Positions 35,190 through 43,091 of a DNA stretch of 64,000 nt are shown one piece after another; position 1 is the stretch's first letter, and each line of letters starts with the position of its first letter. Made by a program: the position numbers and the translations under genes. The DNA lies in contig NZ_AP025158.1 of assembly GCF_019974155.1 (NCBI RefSeq), forward strand, positions 62,001 to 126,000. The letters are read 5' to 3'. The notes beneath the pieces were generated by a model, which was not told the DNA's origin, did not search any database, and saw only the letters and a list, made by a program, of their open reading frames with translations. Source of the DNA: Thermus thermophilus (lineage in GTDB: Bacteria > Deinococcota > Deinococci > Deinococcales > Thermaceae).

Positions 35190-35456
35190 CTACTTCCGCA
35201 CCAGCTTCTCCGTGAAGGGCAGGAGCCCTAGGATCCTCGCCCGCTTGATGGTCTTGGCCAGGATCCTCTGCTCCTTGGCGGAAAGCCCCGTGCGGCGGCG
35301 GGGAAGGATCTTCCCCGTCTCCGACAGGAACCGCCTGAGCACCTCCACGTTCCGGTAGTCCCTGAGGTCAAACTCCCCCAGGGTGGCCTTGACCTTAGCC
35401 TTGCGGGACGGGCGCCTCTGCGCCTCCTTCTTGGGTTTCGCGTTCTTCGTGCTCAA
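35190..35456 (-). CDS. rpsR: 30S ribosomal protein S18 (88 aa)
   Basis: Binds the 30S platform together with S6. The family core [24 protein letters not shown] and [24 protein letters not shown] is complete. The N-terminal 25 residues are very basic (Lys/Arg/Ala-rich), an extension seen in thermophile S18. The start overlaps the ssb stop by 4 bp and rplI follows after 10 bp. Confidence 0.96.
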   Translation of the reverse strand: MSTKNAKPKKEAQRRPSRKAKVKATLGEFDLRDYRNVEVLRRFLSETGKILPRRRTGLSAKEQRILAKTIKRARILGLLPFTEKLVRK

Positions 35457-36244
35457 AACGGCAAATCCTCCTCCGGCGGAAAATCTTCCAAGCCTTCGTC
35501 AATGTCCACCCCACCCGTCTGGACTTCGCGGGACCTGCTTCCGCCGGCCTGGGCAGGTCCACGGGTGGGGCGCTCCAGCCTGAGGGCCTCCACGCGGGTC
35601 TGGAAGCGCCGCTCGCCGCTGGAGCTGGTCCAGGAGTCGTTCACCAACCTACCGATCACGAAAAGGCCGTCGCCCTTCCTCAGCTCGGCGGCCCACTCCG
35701 CCAGGTCGCGCCAGGCCTGAACCTCCACGAAGTGGGTGCGCTCCTCCGCCCCCTGGCGGCGCTCGTTCACCGCCAGGCCCAGCCGGGTCACCGCGGTGCC
35801 CTGGGGGGTGTAGCGGAGTTCCGGGTCCCGGGTCAGGTTGCCCATGAGGAAGACCTGGTTCAGGGCGGCGCGAAGCCTGGGCTGGCCCCGGCTGTCCTCC
35901 GCCCGCTCCTTTCCCCGGTCGTCCAGGGGGTCCAGGAAGTCGGCCCGGATCTGGAGCTCGCTCCGCCTCTCCCCCTCCCTTTCCCACTGGCGGTACTCCA
36001 GGCGGCCCTCCACGAAGACGAGCTGCCCTTGGTCCAAGAGGTCGCCCCACATCTCCGCCTGGCGGCCTAAGAGCCTCACCCGGTGGTACCAGGACACCTC
36101 CCGCTCCCCCCCGTTATCGGAAGGGAGCAGGTCCTGGCCGGCGAGGGTCAGGTCCAAAATGGCGAGCCCCGCCGGGGTGTAGCGCATGTCCGGCCGGGTG
36201 GCGAGGGCGCCGATGAGGAAAACGCGGTTCAGGCCTCGAGCCAT
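35453..36244 (-). CDS. ssb: Single-stranded DNA-binding protein with two OB folds (263 aa)
   Basis: The Deinococcus-Thermus type of SSB, in which each chain carries two OB domains and works as a dimer. The first is about residues 1-120 ([21 protein letters not shown]) and the second about 125-230 ([22 protein letters not shown]). The acidic partner-binding tip ends FPPEEDLPF. It is placed between rpsF and rpsR as in most bacteria, with short gaps or overlaps on both sides. Confidence 0.96.
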   Translation of the reverse strand: MARGLNRVFLIGALATRPDMRYTPAGLAILDLTLAGQDLLPSDNGGEREVSWYHRVRLLGRQAEMWGDLLDQGQLVFVEGRLEYRQWEREGERRSELQIRADFLDPLDDRGKERAEDSRGQPRLRAALNQVFLMGNLTRDPELRYTPQGTAVTRLGLAVNERRQGAEERTHFVEVQAWRDLAEWAAELRKGDGLFVIGRLVNDSWTSSSGERRFQTRVEALRLERPTRGPAQAGGSRSREVQTGGVDIDEGLEDFPPEEDLPF

Positions 36245-36253
36245 GTCAACAGT

Positions 36254-36559
36254 TTACGCGTTGGCGAGGAAGGGCTCCTGGGACTTCACCACCATGACCC
36301 GGCGCACGTTGTCCCGGATGCGGAGCTCCCGGGCCAGGTCGTTCACCCGGTCCTCGGGCATCTCCACCTGGTACCAGAGGAAGTAGCCCTGGGGGTCCTT
36401 GGCGATGGGGTAGGCCAGGCGGCGAAGCCCCAGCTCCTCCACCTTCTCCACGCGGGCGCCGTAGTTCTCCAAAGCCCGCTGGATGATCTCCTTCTCCAGG
36501 GCGAGCTGGCTCTGGTCCAGGTTGGGGTTCAGAATGACGTTCACCTCGTACCTGCGCAT
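36254..36559 (-). CDS. rpsF: 30S ribosomal protein S6 (101 aa)
   Basis: Ferredoxin-like primary partner of S18. MRRYEVNVILNPNLDQSQLA opens the fold, and RRLAYPIAKDPQGYFLWYQVEMP and IRDNVRRVMVVKSQE complete it. It has exactly the 101 residues of the well-studied Thermus S6. ATG 36559 has GGGAGG upstream. It opens the four-gene operon, whose -10 box TATAAT is at 36606-36601. Confidence 0.97.
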   Translation of the reverse strand: MRRYEVNVILNPNLDQSQLALEKEIIQRALENYGARVEKVEELGLRRLAYPIAKDPQGYFLWYQVEMPEDRVNDLARELRIRDNVRRVMVVKSQEPFLANA

Positions 36560-36600
36560 CTTCACCTCCCTTCCGGGCCCGGCAGGCCGCACAGGGCCAG

Positions 36601-36606
36601 ATTATA
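36601..36606 (-). promoter_or_regulatory. -10 box of the rpsF operon
   Basis: A perfect TATAAT on the minus strand lies 41 bp before the rpsF ATG. The -35 position falls in the T-run that also serves as tail of the tRNA-Asn terminator, so the terminator and promoter are fused. Confidence 0.6.
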
Positions 36607-36636
36607 CCCCGCCTTCCCTCGGAAAAAAAAGACCCA

Positions 36637-36654
36637 GGGGGGCCGGGGCCCCCC
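36637..36654 (-). terminator. Terminator of tRNA-Asn
   Basis: A GC-only hairpin (ggggggcc / ggcccccc) begins 5 bp after the tRNA 3' end. Six bases later comes a run of eight T on the minus strand (36630-36623). This is the best intrinsic-terminator match in the window. Confidence 0.75.
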
Positions 36655-36658
36655 TTTT

Positions 36659-36734
36659 TGGCTCCGCGGGCAGGACTCGAACCTGCGACCTACCGGTTAA
36701 CAGCCGGCTGCTCTACCTGCTGAGCTACCGCGGA
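36659..36734 (-). tRNA. tRNA-Asn(GTT)
   Basis: Acceptor tccgcgg/ccgcgga, D arm gctc...gagc, anticodon loop CTGTTAA (GTT), T arm gcagg/cctgc with TTCGAGT loop, discriminator G, and encoded CCA. All stems pair fully. It stands alone between rplA and rpsF with its own promoter and terminator. Confidence 0.97.
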
Positions 36735-36750
36735 CCGCACCGCAAGGCCC

Positions 36751-36780
36751 ACTATACCAACCCTCCCGTGGCTCCGTCAA
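36751..36780 (-). promoter_or_regulatory. Promoter of tRNA-Asn
   Basis: TTGACG (36780-36775), an 18-bp spacer and TATAGT (36756-36751) precede the tRNA 5' end by 16 bp. Confidence 0.7.
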
Positions 36781-36783
36781 GCG

Positions 36784-36814
36784 CTTTGGGGGCGGCCTTG
36801 GGCCGCCCCCAAAG
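36784..36814 (-). terminator. Terminator hairpin of the tufB-rplA operon
   Basis: A perfect 14-bp stem (ctttgggggcggcc and its complement) with a 3-base loop lies 13 bp beyond the rplA stop. No T-run follows. It ends just at the -35 of tRNA-Asn. Confidence 0.75.
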
Positions 36815-36827
36815 CCCCCCCTTCCCT

Positions 36828-37517
36828 CTAGGAGTGGGGGTTGATGCGCACGCTGGGGCCCATGGTGGTGGTCACGTAGACGGAGCGGAGGAAGGTGCCC
36901 TTGGCCCCTTCCGGCTTGTGGGCCTCGAGGGCGCGGATGAAGGCCCGGATGTTGTCCGCAAGCTTCTCCGGCGGGAAGCTCGCCTTGCCCACGGGGGCAT
37001 GGATGGCCCCGGTCTTGTCGTTGCGGAACTCAATCCGCCCCGCCTTGATCTCCCGGATGATCTCGCCGATGTTGAACCCCACCGTCCCCGCCTTGGGGTT
37101 GGGAAGGAGGCCGCGGGGCCCCAGGATCCGGCCGAGCTTGGAGCCCACGGCCCCCATCACGTCCGGGGTGGCCACCACGGCGTCAAAGTCCATCCAGCCG
37201 TCCAGGATCTTCTGGATGATCTCCTCGCCGCCCACGTAGTCCGCGCCCGCCTCCTCGGCCTCCTTGATCTTCTCCCCCTTGGCGATGGCCAAAACCCGCA
37301 CCTGCTTGCCGAGGCCATGGGGAAGGGAGACGGTTCCGCGCACGTTCTGGTCGGAGCGGCGGGGGTCAATACCGAGCTTGGCGTGGACCTCCACCGTCTC
37401 GTCAAACTTGGCGGTGGCGAGCTCCTTCACGAGACGGGCGGCCTCGTCAATGGTGTAGACCTTGTTGGGGTCCACCTTCTCCAGGAGGGCCCGGTAACGC
37501 TTGCCGTGCTTAGGCAT
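36828..37517 (-). CDS. rplA: 50S ribosomal protein L1 (229 aa)
   Basis: Protein of the mobile L1 stalk that guides E-site tRNA out; also a translational repressor of its own operon in many bacteria. [19 protein letters not shown] opens it. Key blocks are [62 protein letters not shown] in content, and the C-terminal [12 protein letters not shown]. The full length matches Thermus L1 (229). It overlaps rplK by 8 bp. rplJ/rplL do not follow, unlike in E. coli. Confidence 0.97.
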   Translation of the reverse strand: MPKHGKRYRALLEKVDPNKVYTIDEAARLVKELATAKFDETVEVHAKLGIDPRRSDQNVRGTVSLPHGLGKQVRVLAIAKGEKIKEAEEAGADYVGGEEIIQKILDGWMDFDAVVATPDVMGAVGSKLGRILGPRGLLPNPKAGTVGFNIGEIIREIKAGRIEFRNDKTGAIHAPVGKASFPPEKLADNIRAFIRALEAHKPEGAKGTFLRSVYVTTTMGPSVRINPHS

Positions 37518-37953
37518 CCTTCACCTCCGGAGCGCCCACCACCTCCACGCCCATGGACCGGGCCGAGCCCGCGATCATCCGGGCGGCGGCCTCGAGGTCG
37601 GTGGTGTTCAGGTCGGGCATCTTCTGCTTGGCGATCTCCAGGACCTGCTCCCAGGTGATCCGGCCCACCTTCTCCCGGCCGGGCTTGTGGGCCCCCTTCT
37701 CCAAGCCCGCCGCCTTGCGGATCAGGTAGCTCGCGGGCGGGGTCTTGGTGACGAAGGTAAAGGAGCGGTCCGCGTAAATGGTGATCTCCACGGGAACGAT
37801 GGCGTCCCCCATGTTGGCCGTGGCCGCGTTGAAGGCCTTGACGAACTCCATGATGTTGGCCCCGTGCTGGCCCAAAGCCGGGCCCACCGGGGGCGCGGGC
37901 GTGGCCTTGCCCGCGGGCAGCTGAAGTTTAACCACCGCAACGACTTTCTTCAT
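37510..37953 (-). CDS. rplK: 50S ribosomal protein L11 (147 aa)
   Basis: Forms the GTPase-associated centre with 23S rRNA. The N-terminal part shows [20 protein letters not shown] with the thiostrepton-region prolines, then [15 protein letters not shown]. The rRNA-binding C-terminal domain has [18 protein letters not shown]-like [17 protein letters not shown] and ARSMGVEVV. Full length. The 43-bp gap to nusG holds a short ccccc/ggggg hairpin (37971-37985) that may modulate read-through. Confidence 0.97.
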
Positions 37954-37996
37954 TTTTCCCTCCTAGGCTCCCCCCAAGTTGGGGGTGCGAACGCCT

Positions 37997-38551
37997 CTAG
38001 GCCTTGACCACCTGGGAGAAGTCCAGCTCCACAGGGGTCTCGCGCCCGAAGATGGTGACCATGACCTTGACCTTGCCCCGCTCGGGGTTGATCTCGGTCA
38101 CGGTGCCCGTGAAGTCGGCGAAGGGGCCGGAGACAACCCGGACCTGGTCCCCCTCGCGGAAGGCCACCTGGGCCTTGGGGGCCTCCTTCTTCCCGAGAAG
38201 CCCGGAGACCTCGAGGATGTGCCGCACCTCGTCGGGCGAAAGGGGAACAGGACGCATCCCCGCCCCGACGAAGCCCGTGATGCCGGGCGTGCCGCGCACC
38301 ACCTCCCAGGCCTCGTTGGGCTCCTCCTCGTCCCCCAGGTCCATCTGGATAAAGAGGTAGCCCGGGAAGAGCTTCTTCCGGACCACCTCCTTCTTGCCCC
38401 CCTCGCGGAGCTCCACCACCTCCTCGGTGGGGATCAGGACCTGAAAGATCTTGTCCTGAAGGCCGAAGGCCTTAATGCGCTTCTCCAGGTTGGCCTTGGC
38501 CTTCTCCTCCTGCCCCACCAGGGTGTGGACCGCGTACCACTCTATGCTCAT
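37997..38551 (-). CDS. nusG: Transcription termination/antitermination factor NusG (184 aa)
   Basis: Binds the RNA polymerase clamp through its NGN domain ([40 protein letters not shown]). The C-terminal KOW domain ([20 protein letters not shown] and [20 protein letters not shown]) contacts Rho or S10. The length of 184 is normal for Thermus. It overlaps secE by 4 bp, continuing the rpmG-secE-nusG-rplK-rplA order. Confidence 0.97.
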   Translation of the reverse strand: MSIEWYAVHTLVGQEEKAKANLEKRIKAFGLQDKIFQVLIPTEEVVELREGGKKEVVRKKLFPGYLFIQMDLGDEEEPNEAWEVVRGTPGITGFVGAGMRPVPLSPDEVRHILEVSGLLGKKEAPKAQVAFREGDQVRVVSGPFADFTGTVTEINPERGKVKVMVTIFGRETPVELDFSQVVKA

Positions 38552-38730
38552 CGCAGAAGCCCTATCAGGAAGCGGAAGACCGTGTCGTAAAGCCCAAGGA
38601 TCACCATGAAGGCCAAGGTGAAGAGGAGGATGGCCTGCGTGCCCTCCACGACCTGCTCCCGCGTGGGCCAGGTGACCCGGGCGAGCTCGGCGCGCGCTTC
38701 CTGGAAGTAACGGATCAGCCGGGCGAACAT
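38548..38730 (-). CDS. secE: Preprotein translocase subunit SecE (60 aa)
   Basis: Single-span clamp of the SecYEG channel. The amphipathic helix ([20 protein letters not shown]) leads into the conserved W-P-T-R-E and the membrane helix [20 protein letters not shown]. The short form is typical of bacteria outside Enterobacteria. Its ATG overlaps the rpmG stop by one base. Confidence 0.95.
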
Positions 38731-38894
38731 CAGATCTTCACTTCCCGGTGCACGGTGTGCTTCTTACACCACGGGCAGTACTTGCGCAGCTCCAGCTTGT
38801 TGGGGGTGTTGCGCTTGTTCTTCTCCGTGGCGTAGTTGCGGCGCTTGCACTCCGTGCACTCCAAGAGGAGTTTTATCCGGACCTCGCTGGCCAT
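38730..38894 (-). CDS. rpmG: 50S ribosomal protein L33 (54 aa)
   Basis: Zinc-containing form of L33: the two knuckles are CTECKRRNY and CPWCKKH. The start ATG at 38894 gives [17 protein letters not shown], and the protein ends [11 protein letters not shown]. It lies between tufB and secE, the usual place. Its small size makes it easy to miss, but the sequence and position leave little doubt. Confidence 0.95.
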   Translation of the reverse strand: MASEVRIKLLLECTECKRRNYATEKNKRNTPNKLELRKYCPWCKKHTVHREVKI

Positions 38895-38908
38895 CTCGGC
38901 ACCTCGGG

Positions 38909-38932
38909 AGGGGGGAGGCTAGCCTCCCCCCT
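38909..38932. terminator. Palindromic hairpin between tufB and rpmG
   Basis: A perfect 24-bp palindrome (12-base arms aggggggaggct) lies 6 bp after the tufB stop and 14 bp before the rpmG start. It is probably an attenuating terminator that lowers expression of the downstream genes relative to EF-Tu. Confidence 0.7.
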
Positions 38933-38938
38933 CTTGGC

Positions 38939-40159
<1,221 letters not shown>

Positions 40160-40185
40160 CTCCGTCCTCCTTACATGCCAAAGCC

Positions 40186-40205
40186 GCCCTGGGTGGCTCC
40201 AGGGC
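40186..40205 (-). other. Hairpin between tRNA-Thr(GGT) and tufB
   Basis: A 7-bp stem gccctgg/ccagggc with loop gtggct. It follows the last tRNA by 11 bp and precedes the tufB ribosome site. It could mark an RNA processing site or an attenuator in the tRNA-tufB transcript. Confidence 0.45.
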
Positions 40206-40216
40206 AGTCAAAAAAA

Positions 40217-40292
40217 TGGAGCTCGCGGCCGGGCTCGAACCGGCGACCTCACCCTTACCAAGGGTGTGCTCTACCTGCTGAGCTACGCGAGC
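40217..40292 (-). tRNA. tRNA-Thr(GGT)
   Basis: Acceptor gctcgcg/cgcgagc, anticodon loop TTGGTAA (GGT), T loop TTCGAGC, discriminator T, CCA encoded. Last tRNA before tufB. Confidence 0.97.
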
Positions 40293-40295
40293 TCG

Positions 40296-40371
40296 TGGAG
40301 CGGGAGACGGGACTCGAACCCGCGACCCTCGGCTTGGGAAGCCGATGCTCTACCACCTGAGCTACTCCCGC
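40296..40371 (-). tRNA. tRNA-Gly(CCC)
   Basis: Acceptor gcgggag/ctcccgc, anticodon stem tcggc/gccga with loop TTCCCAA (CCC), T loop TTCGAGT, CCA encoded. Three bases separate it from the next tRNA-Thr. Confidence 0.95.
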
Positions 40372-40397
40372 ATGGGGTGTGCTGAGCGCACACCGCG

Positions 40398-40483
40398 TGG
40401 TGGGCAGGGCTGGATTCGAACCAGCGAAGGCATACGCCAACGGTTTTACAGACCGTCCCCTTTGGCCACTCGGGCACCTGCCC
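40398..40483 (-). tRNA. tRNA-Tyr(GTA)
   Basis: Type II tRNA of 86 nt with long variable arm (ggcgtatgcc region). Acceptor gggcagg/cctgccc, anticodon loop CTGTAAA (GTA), discriminator A, CCA encoded. Confidence 0.96.
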
Positions 40484-40494
40484 ACGCCCTTTTT

Positions 40495-40570
40495 TGGAGC
40501 CACCCAGGGGAGTTGAACCCCCAACCCCCCGATTACAAGTCGGGTGCTCTGCCGGTTGAGCTAGGGTGGC
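40495..40570 (-). tRNA. tRNA-Thr(TGT)
   Basis: Acceptor gccaccc/gggtggc, anticodon loop CTTGTAA (TGT), T arm ggggg/cccct with loop TTCAACT, CCA encoded. First gene of the tRNA-tufB transcript. Confidence 0.96.
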
Positions 40571-40602
40571 AGGACGGGGGATGGGACCCTGTCCGAGGGT
40601 TT

Positions 40603-40631
40603 AGGCTAGCACACCCGCCCGAGAGTGTCAA
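40603..40631 (-). promoter_or_regulatory. Promoter of the tRNA-tufB operon
   Basis: TTGACA (40631-40626), a 17-bp spacer and TAGCCT (40608-40603) lie 32 bp before tRNA-Thr(TGT). The -35 box matches consensus fully. Confidence 0.75.
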
Positions 40632-40640
40632 GATAAGGGC

Positions 40641-41936
40641 ATGCGCATCGTACCTTTTGGGGCGGCCCGGGAGGTTACGGGTAGCGCCCACCTCCTCCTC
40701 GCCGAGGGCAAGCGCGTTCTTCTGGACTGCGGGATGTTCCAAGGGAAGGAGGAGGCCAGGAACCACGCCCCCTTCGGCTTTGACCCTAAGGAGGTGGACG
40801 CCGTCCTCCTCACCCACGCCCACCTGGACCACGTGGGGCGGCTGCCCAAGCTCTTCCGCGAAGGCTACCGGGGCCCCGTTTACGCCACCCGGGCCACGGC
40901 CCTCCTCATGGAGATCGTCCTGGAGGACGCCCTCAAGGTGATGGACGAGCCCTTTTTCGGCCCCGAGGACGTGGAGGAGGCCTTGGGGCACCTCAGGCCC
41001 CTGGAGTACGGGGAGTGGCTCCGGCTTGGGGCCTTAAGCCTCGCCTTCGGCCAGGCGGGACACCTCCCGGGAAGCGCCTTCGTGGTGGCCCAGGGGGAGG
41101 GAAGGACCCTGGTGTACAGCGGGGACTTGGGCAACCGGGCAAAGGACGTCCTCCCCGACCCCTCGCCCCCTCCGCTCGCCGACCTGGTCCTCGCGGAGGG
41201 GACCTACGGGGACCGCCCCCACCGCCCTTACCGGGAGACGGTCCGGGAGTTCCTGGAGATCCTGGAAAAAACCCTGAGCCAGGGCGGAAAGGTCCTCATC
41301 CCCACCTTCGCCGTGGAGCGGGCGCAGGAGATTCTCTACGTCCTCTACACGCACGGCCACCGCCTCCCCCGGGCGCCCATCTACCTGGACTCCCCCATGG
41401 CGGGACGGGTCCTCGCCCTTTACCCCAGGCTGGTCCGCTACTTCAGCGAGGAGGTCCAGGCCCACTTCCTCCAGGGGAAGAACCCCTTCCGCCCTGCGGG
41501 CCTCGAGGTGGTGGAGCACGCCGAGGCCTCAAAGGCGCTAAACCGCGCCCCCGGCCCCATGGTGGTCCTCGCGGGAAGCGGGATGCTCGCGGGGGGGCGG
41601 ATCCTCCACCACCTCAAGCACGGCCTCTCCGACCCCAGAAACGCCCTCGTCTTCGTGGGCTACCAGCCCCGGGGAGGGCTTGGGGCGGAGATCCTCGCCC
41701 GCCCCCCCGCCGTGCGGATCCTGGGGGAAGAGGTGCCCTTGCGGGCGAGCGTCCACACCCTGGGCGGCTTCTCTGGCCACGCCGGGCAGGACGAGCTTCT
41801 GGACTGGCTTCAGGGCGAGCCCCGCGTGGTCCTGGTCCACGGGGAAGAGGAAAAGCTCCTCGCCCTAGGCGAGCTCCTCGCCCTCCGCGGGCAGGAGGTG
41901 AGCCTGGCGCGCTTCGGGGAGGGCGTGCCGGTGTAG
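40641..41936 (+). CDS. Beta-CASP metallo-beta-lactamase ribonuclease (431 aa)
   Basis: RNA-processing MBL protein of the CPSF-73 type; I recall a Thermus structure of this 431-aa protein. Metal motifs are THAHLDHVGRLP near residue 55, AGHLPGSAF, SGDLGN and the beta-CASP block VLIPTFAVERAQEILYVL and VVLAGSGMLAGGRILHHL. The last His lies in LGGFSGHAGQDELL. It probably cuts or trims RNA (endo/5'-exo). It is divergent from the tRNA operon and shares its 70-bp promoter region, leaving a leader of very few bases. Confidence 0.93.
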   Translation: MRIVPFGAAREVTGSAHLLLAEGKRVLLDCGMFQGKEEARNHAPFGFDPKEVDAVLLTHAHLDHVGRLPKLFREGYRGPVYATRATALLMEIVLEDALKVMDEPFFGPEDVEEALGHLRPLEYGEWLRLGALSLAFGQAGHLPGSAFVVAQGEGRTLVYSGDLGNRAKDVLPDPSPPPLADLVLAEGTYGDRPHRPYRETVREFLEILEKTLSQGGKVLIPTFAVERAQEILYVLYTHGHRLPRAPIYLDSPMAGRVLALYPRLVRYFSEEVQAHFLQGKNPFRPAGLEVVEHAEASKALNRAPGPMVVLAGSGMLAGGRILHHLKHGLSDPRNALVFVGYQPRGGLGAEILARPPAVRILGEEVPLRASVHTLGGFSGHAGQDELLDWLQGEPRVVLVHGEEEKLLALGELLALRGQEVSLARFGEGVPV

Positions 41937-41937
41937 G

Positions 41938-42195
41938 TCATGCCTGGAGCCCCTCGGGCTCCGGGTCCGACCAGGCCAGCTCCACCAGCTGGACGAGCTC
42001 CCCCACGGGGACCCCGTAGTCCCGGGCAAGCCGCGTGATCTCCCGGCCGAGGCGGCGGAGGTGGGCCAGGTGGGCCGGGTCCAGGTCCTCGGCCACGTCC
42101 ATGAGCCAGCCCAAGAGGAACTGGGCCTCCTCGTCGGTGAGGCCCTCGGTGAGCCCCTCGTCTTCCCAGAAAAGCTCCCTAGGATCGCGCATCAT
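41938..42195 (-). CDS. Hypothetical acidic protein (85 aa)
   Basis: I do not recognise a family. It is acidic and helical: GLTDEEAQFLLGWLMDVAEDL, then HLAHLRRLGREITRLARDYG. There is no signal or membrane segment. The start overlaps the FtsB-like stop by 4 bp, so it is co-translated with that gene. The stop is one base beyond the convergent nuclease stop. Codon bias supports coding. Confidence 0.65.
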   Translation of the reverse strand: MMRDPRELFWEDEGLTEGLTDEEAQFLLGWLMDVAEDLDPAHLAHLRRLGREITRLARDYGVPVGELVQLVELAWSDPEPEGLQA

Positions 42196-42476
42196 GGCCA
42201 GCGGCGGACCTCCTCGTCTTTCCGCACCCAGCCCATCCGGCGAAGGAGGGCCTCGAGGTAGGCGGGGTCGCGGGCGGCCCGCACCTCCTCCTTAAGCCGC
42301 TCCACCTCGGCCCGGGCCCGCGCCACCTCTTCCTCAAGCGCAACCCGCTCCCGGGCCAGCTCCCGGGCCCTGAGCCCCTCCTGGGCGAGGAGGTAGAACC
42401 CGTGCACCAGGCCGAGGAGGAAAAGGAGGCGGAGGAAGCGGTAGACGGGGCGGTCCAAGGCGCGGCCATTATACAC
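42192..42476 (-). CDS. FtsB/DivIC-like septum protein (94 aa or shorter)
   Basis: One membrane helix (FLRLLFLLGLVHGFYLLA) followed by a coiled coil (ARERVALEEEVARARAEVERLKEEVRAARD) and a conserved end YLEALLRRMGWVRKDE. This matches FtsB/DivIC, which links FtsL and FtsQ in the divisome. A GTG at 42476 gives 94 aa, but TATAAT (42473-42468) overlaps those codons. If that is the -10 box, the real start is TTG 42458 on a leaderless message. Confidence 0.75.
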   Translation of the reverse strand: MYNGRALDRPVYRFLRLLFLLGLVHGFYLLAQEGLRARELARERVALEEEVARARAEVERLKEEVRAARDPAYLEALLRRMGWVRKDEEVRRWP

Positions 42477-42535
42477 CCGGGGGCCTTGCGGGAAGGGGCC
42501 TCGCCCTCCTCTACCATCCCCAGATCCGAAAAGCG

Positions 42536-42563
42536 TTGCGTTTGCACACCCAGGGTGTATACT
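42536..42563 (+). promoter_or_regulatory. Promoter with central operator of the Fur-family gene
   Basis: TTGCGT (42536-42541), a 16-bp spacer and TATACT (42558-42563). A perfect inverted repeat ACACCC-A-GGGTGT at 42546-42558 fills the spacer, a position where bound protein would block polymerase. Autoregulation by the Fur-family protein is likely but inferred. Confidence 0.6.
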
Positions 42564-42587
42564 GAAACTGGTAGGAAAGGAGGAAGG

Positions 42588-43031
42588 ATGCCGAGGACCA
42601 AGGAAAAGGAAAGCTACCGCGCACGGCTAAAGGCGGTGGGCCTGCGCCACACCCTTCCCCGGGAGAGGATCCTGAGCTTCCTGGACCGCAAAAACGTGCA
42701 CCCCACCCCGGAGGAGCTCTACCAGGGCCTGAGGAAGCGGGGCTACGACATCGGCCTCTCCACCGTCTACCTCAACCTCCACGTCCTTAGGGAGCACGGC
42801 CTGATCTACGAGTTCAAGGACCCCAAGGGGGCCACCCGCTACGACGGCTACACCGAGCCCCACGTGCACCTGGTGTGCACCTCCTGTGGCAAGGTGGAGG
42901 ACCTCCTCCTCAAGAACCTCCCCGAGCTGGACGTGAACCCCGCCATGCAGGCGGCCGCCGAGCGCACGGGCTGGGCCCTGGAGGGCTTCCGCCTGGAGTT
43001 CCGGGGGAAGTGCCCGAACTGCCAGGGGTAG
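42588..43031 (+). CDS. Fur/PerR-family metal-dependent regulator (147 aa)
   Basis: Winged-helix regulator: residues 12-80 hold RLKAVGLRHTLPRERILSFL and GLSTVYLNLHVLREHGLIYEF, the DNA-recognition helix. The HVHLVCTSCGKVEDL block and CPNCQG form the metal and structural zinc sites (C-x2-C twice). Whether it senses iron, peroxide or zinc cannot be told; the lack of a His-rich loop makes Zur less likely. ATG 42588 follows AAGGAGGAAGG. No iron-uptake gene lies in the window. Confidence 0.86.
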   Translation: MPRTKEKESYRARLKAVGLRHTLPRERILSFLDRKNVHPTPEELYQGLRKRGYDIGLSTVYLNLHVLREHGLIYEFKDPKGATRYDGYTEPHVHLVCTSCGKVEDLLLKNLPELDVNPAMQAAAERTGWALEGFRLEFRGKCPNCQG

Positions 43032-43044
43032 GCGCCTAGGCCTG

Positions 43045-43067
43045 GGGCCCGGGGGTTCCCCGGGCCC
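43045..43067. terminator. Bidirectional terminator between fur-type gene and pepA
   Basis: A 10-bp perfect stem (gggcccgggg / ccccgggccc) with loop gtt lies in the 60-bp convergent gap. A short cctttt follows on the plus strand. Confidence 0.65.
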
Positions 43068-43091
43068 TCGCCTTTTGCCCCCAAGCTGGCC

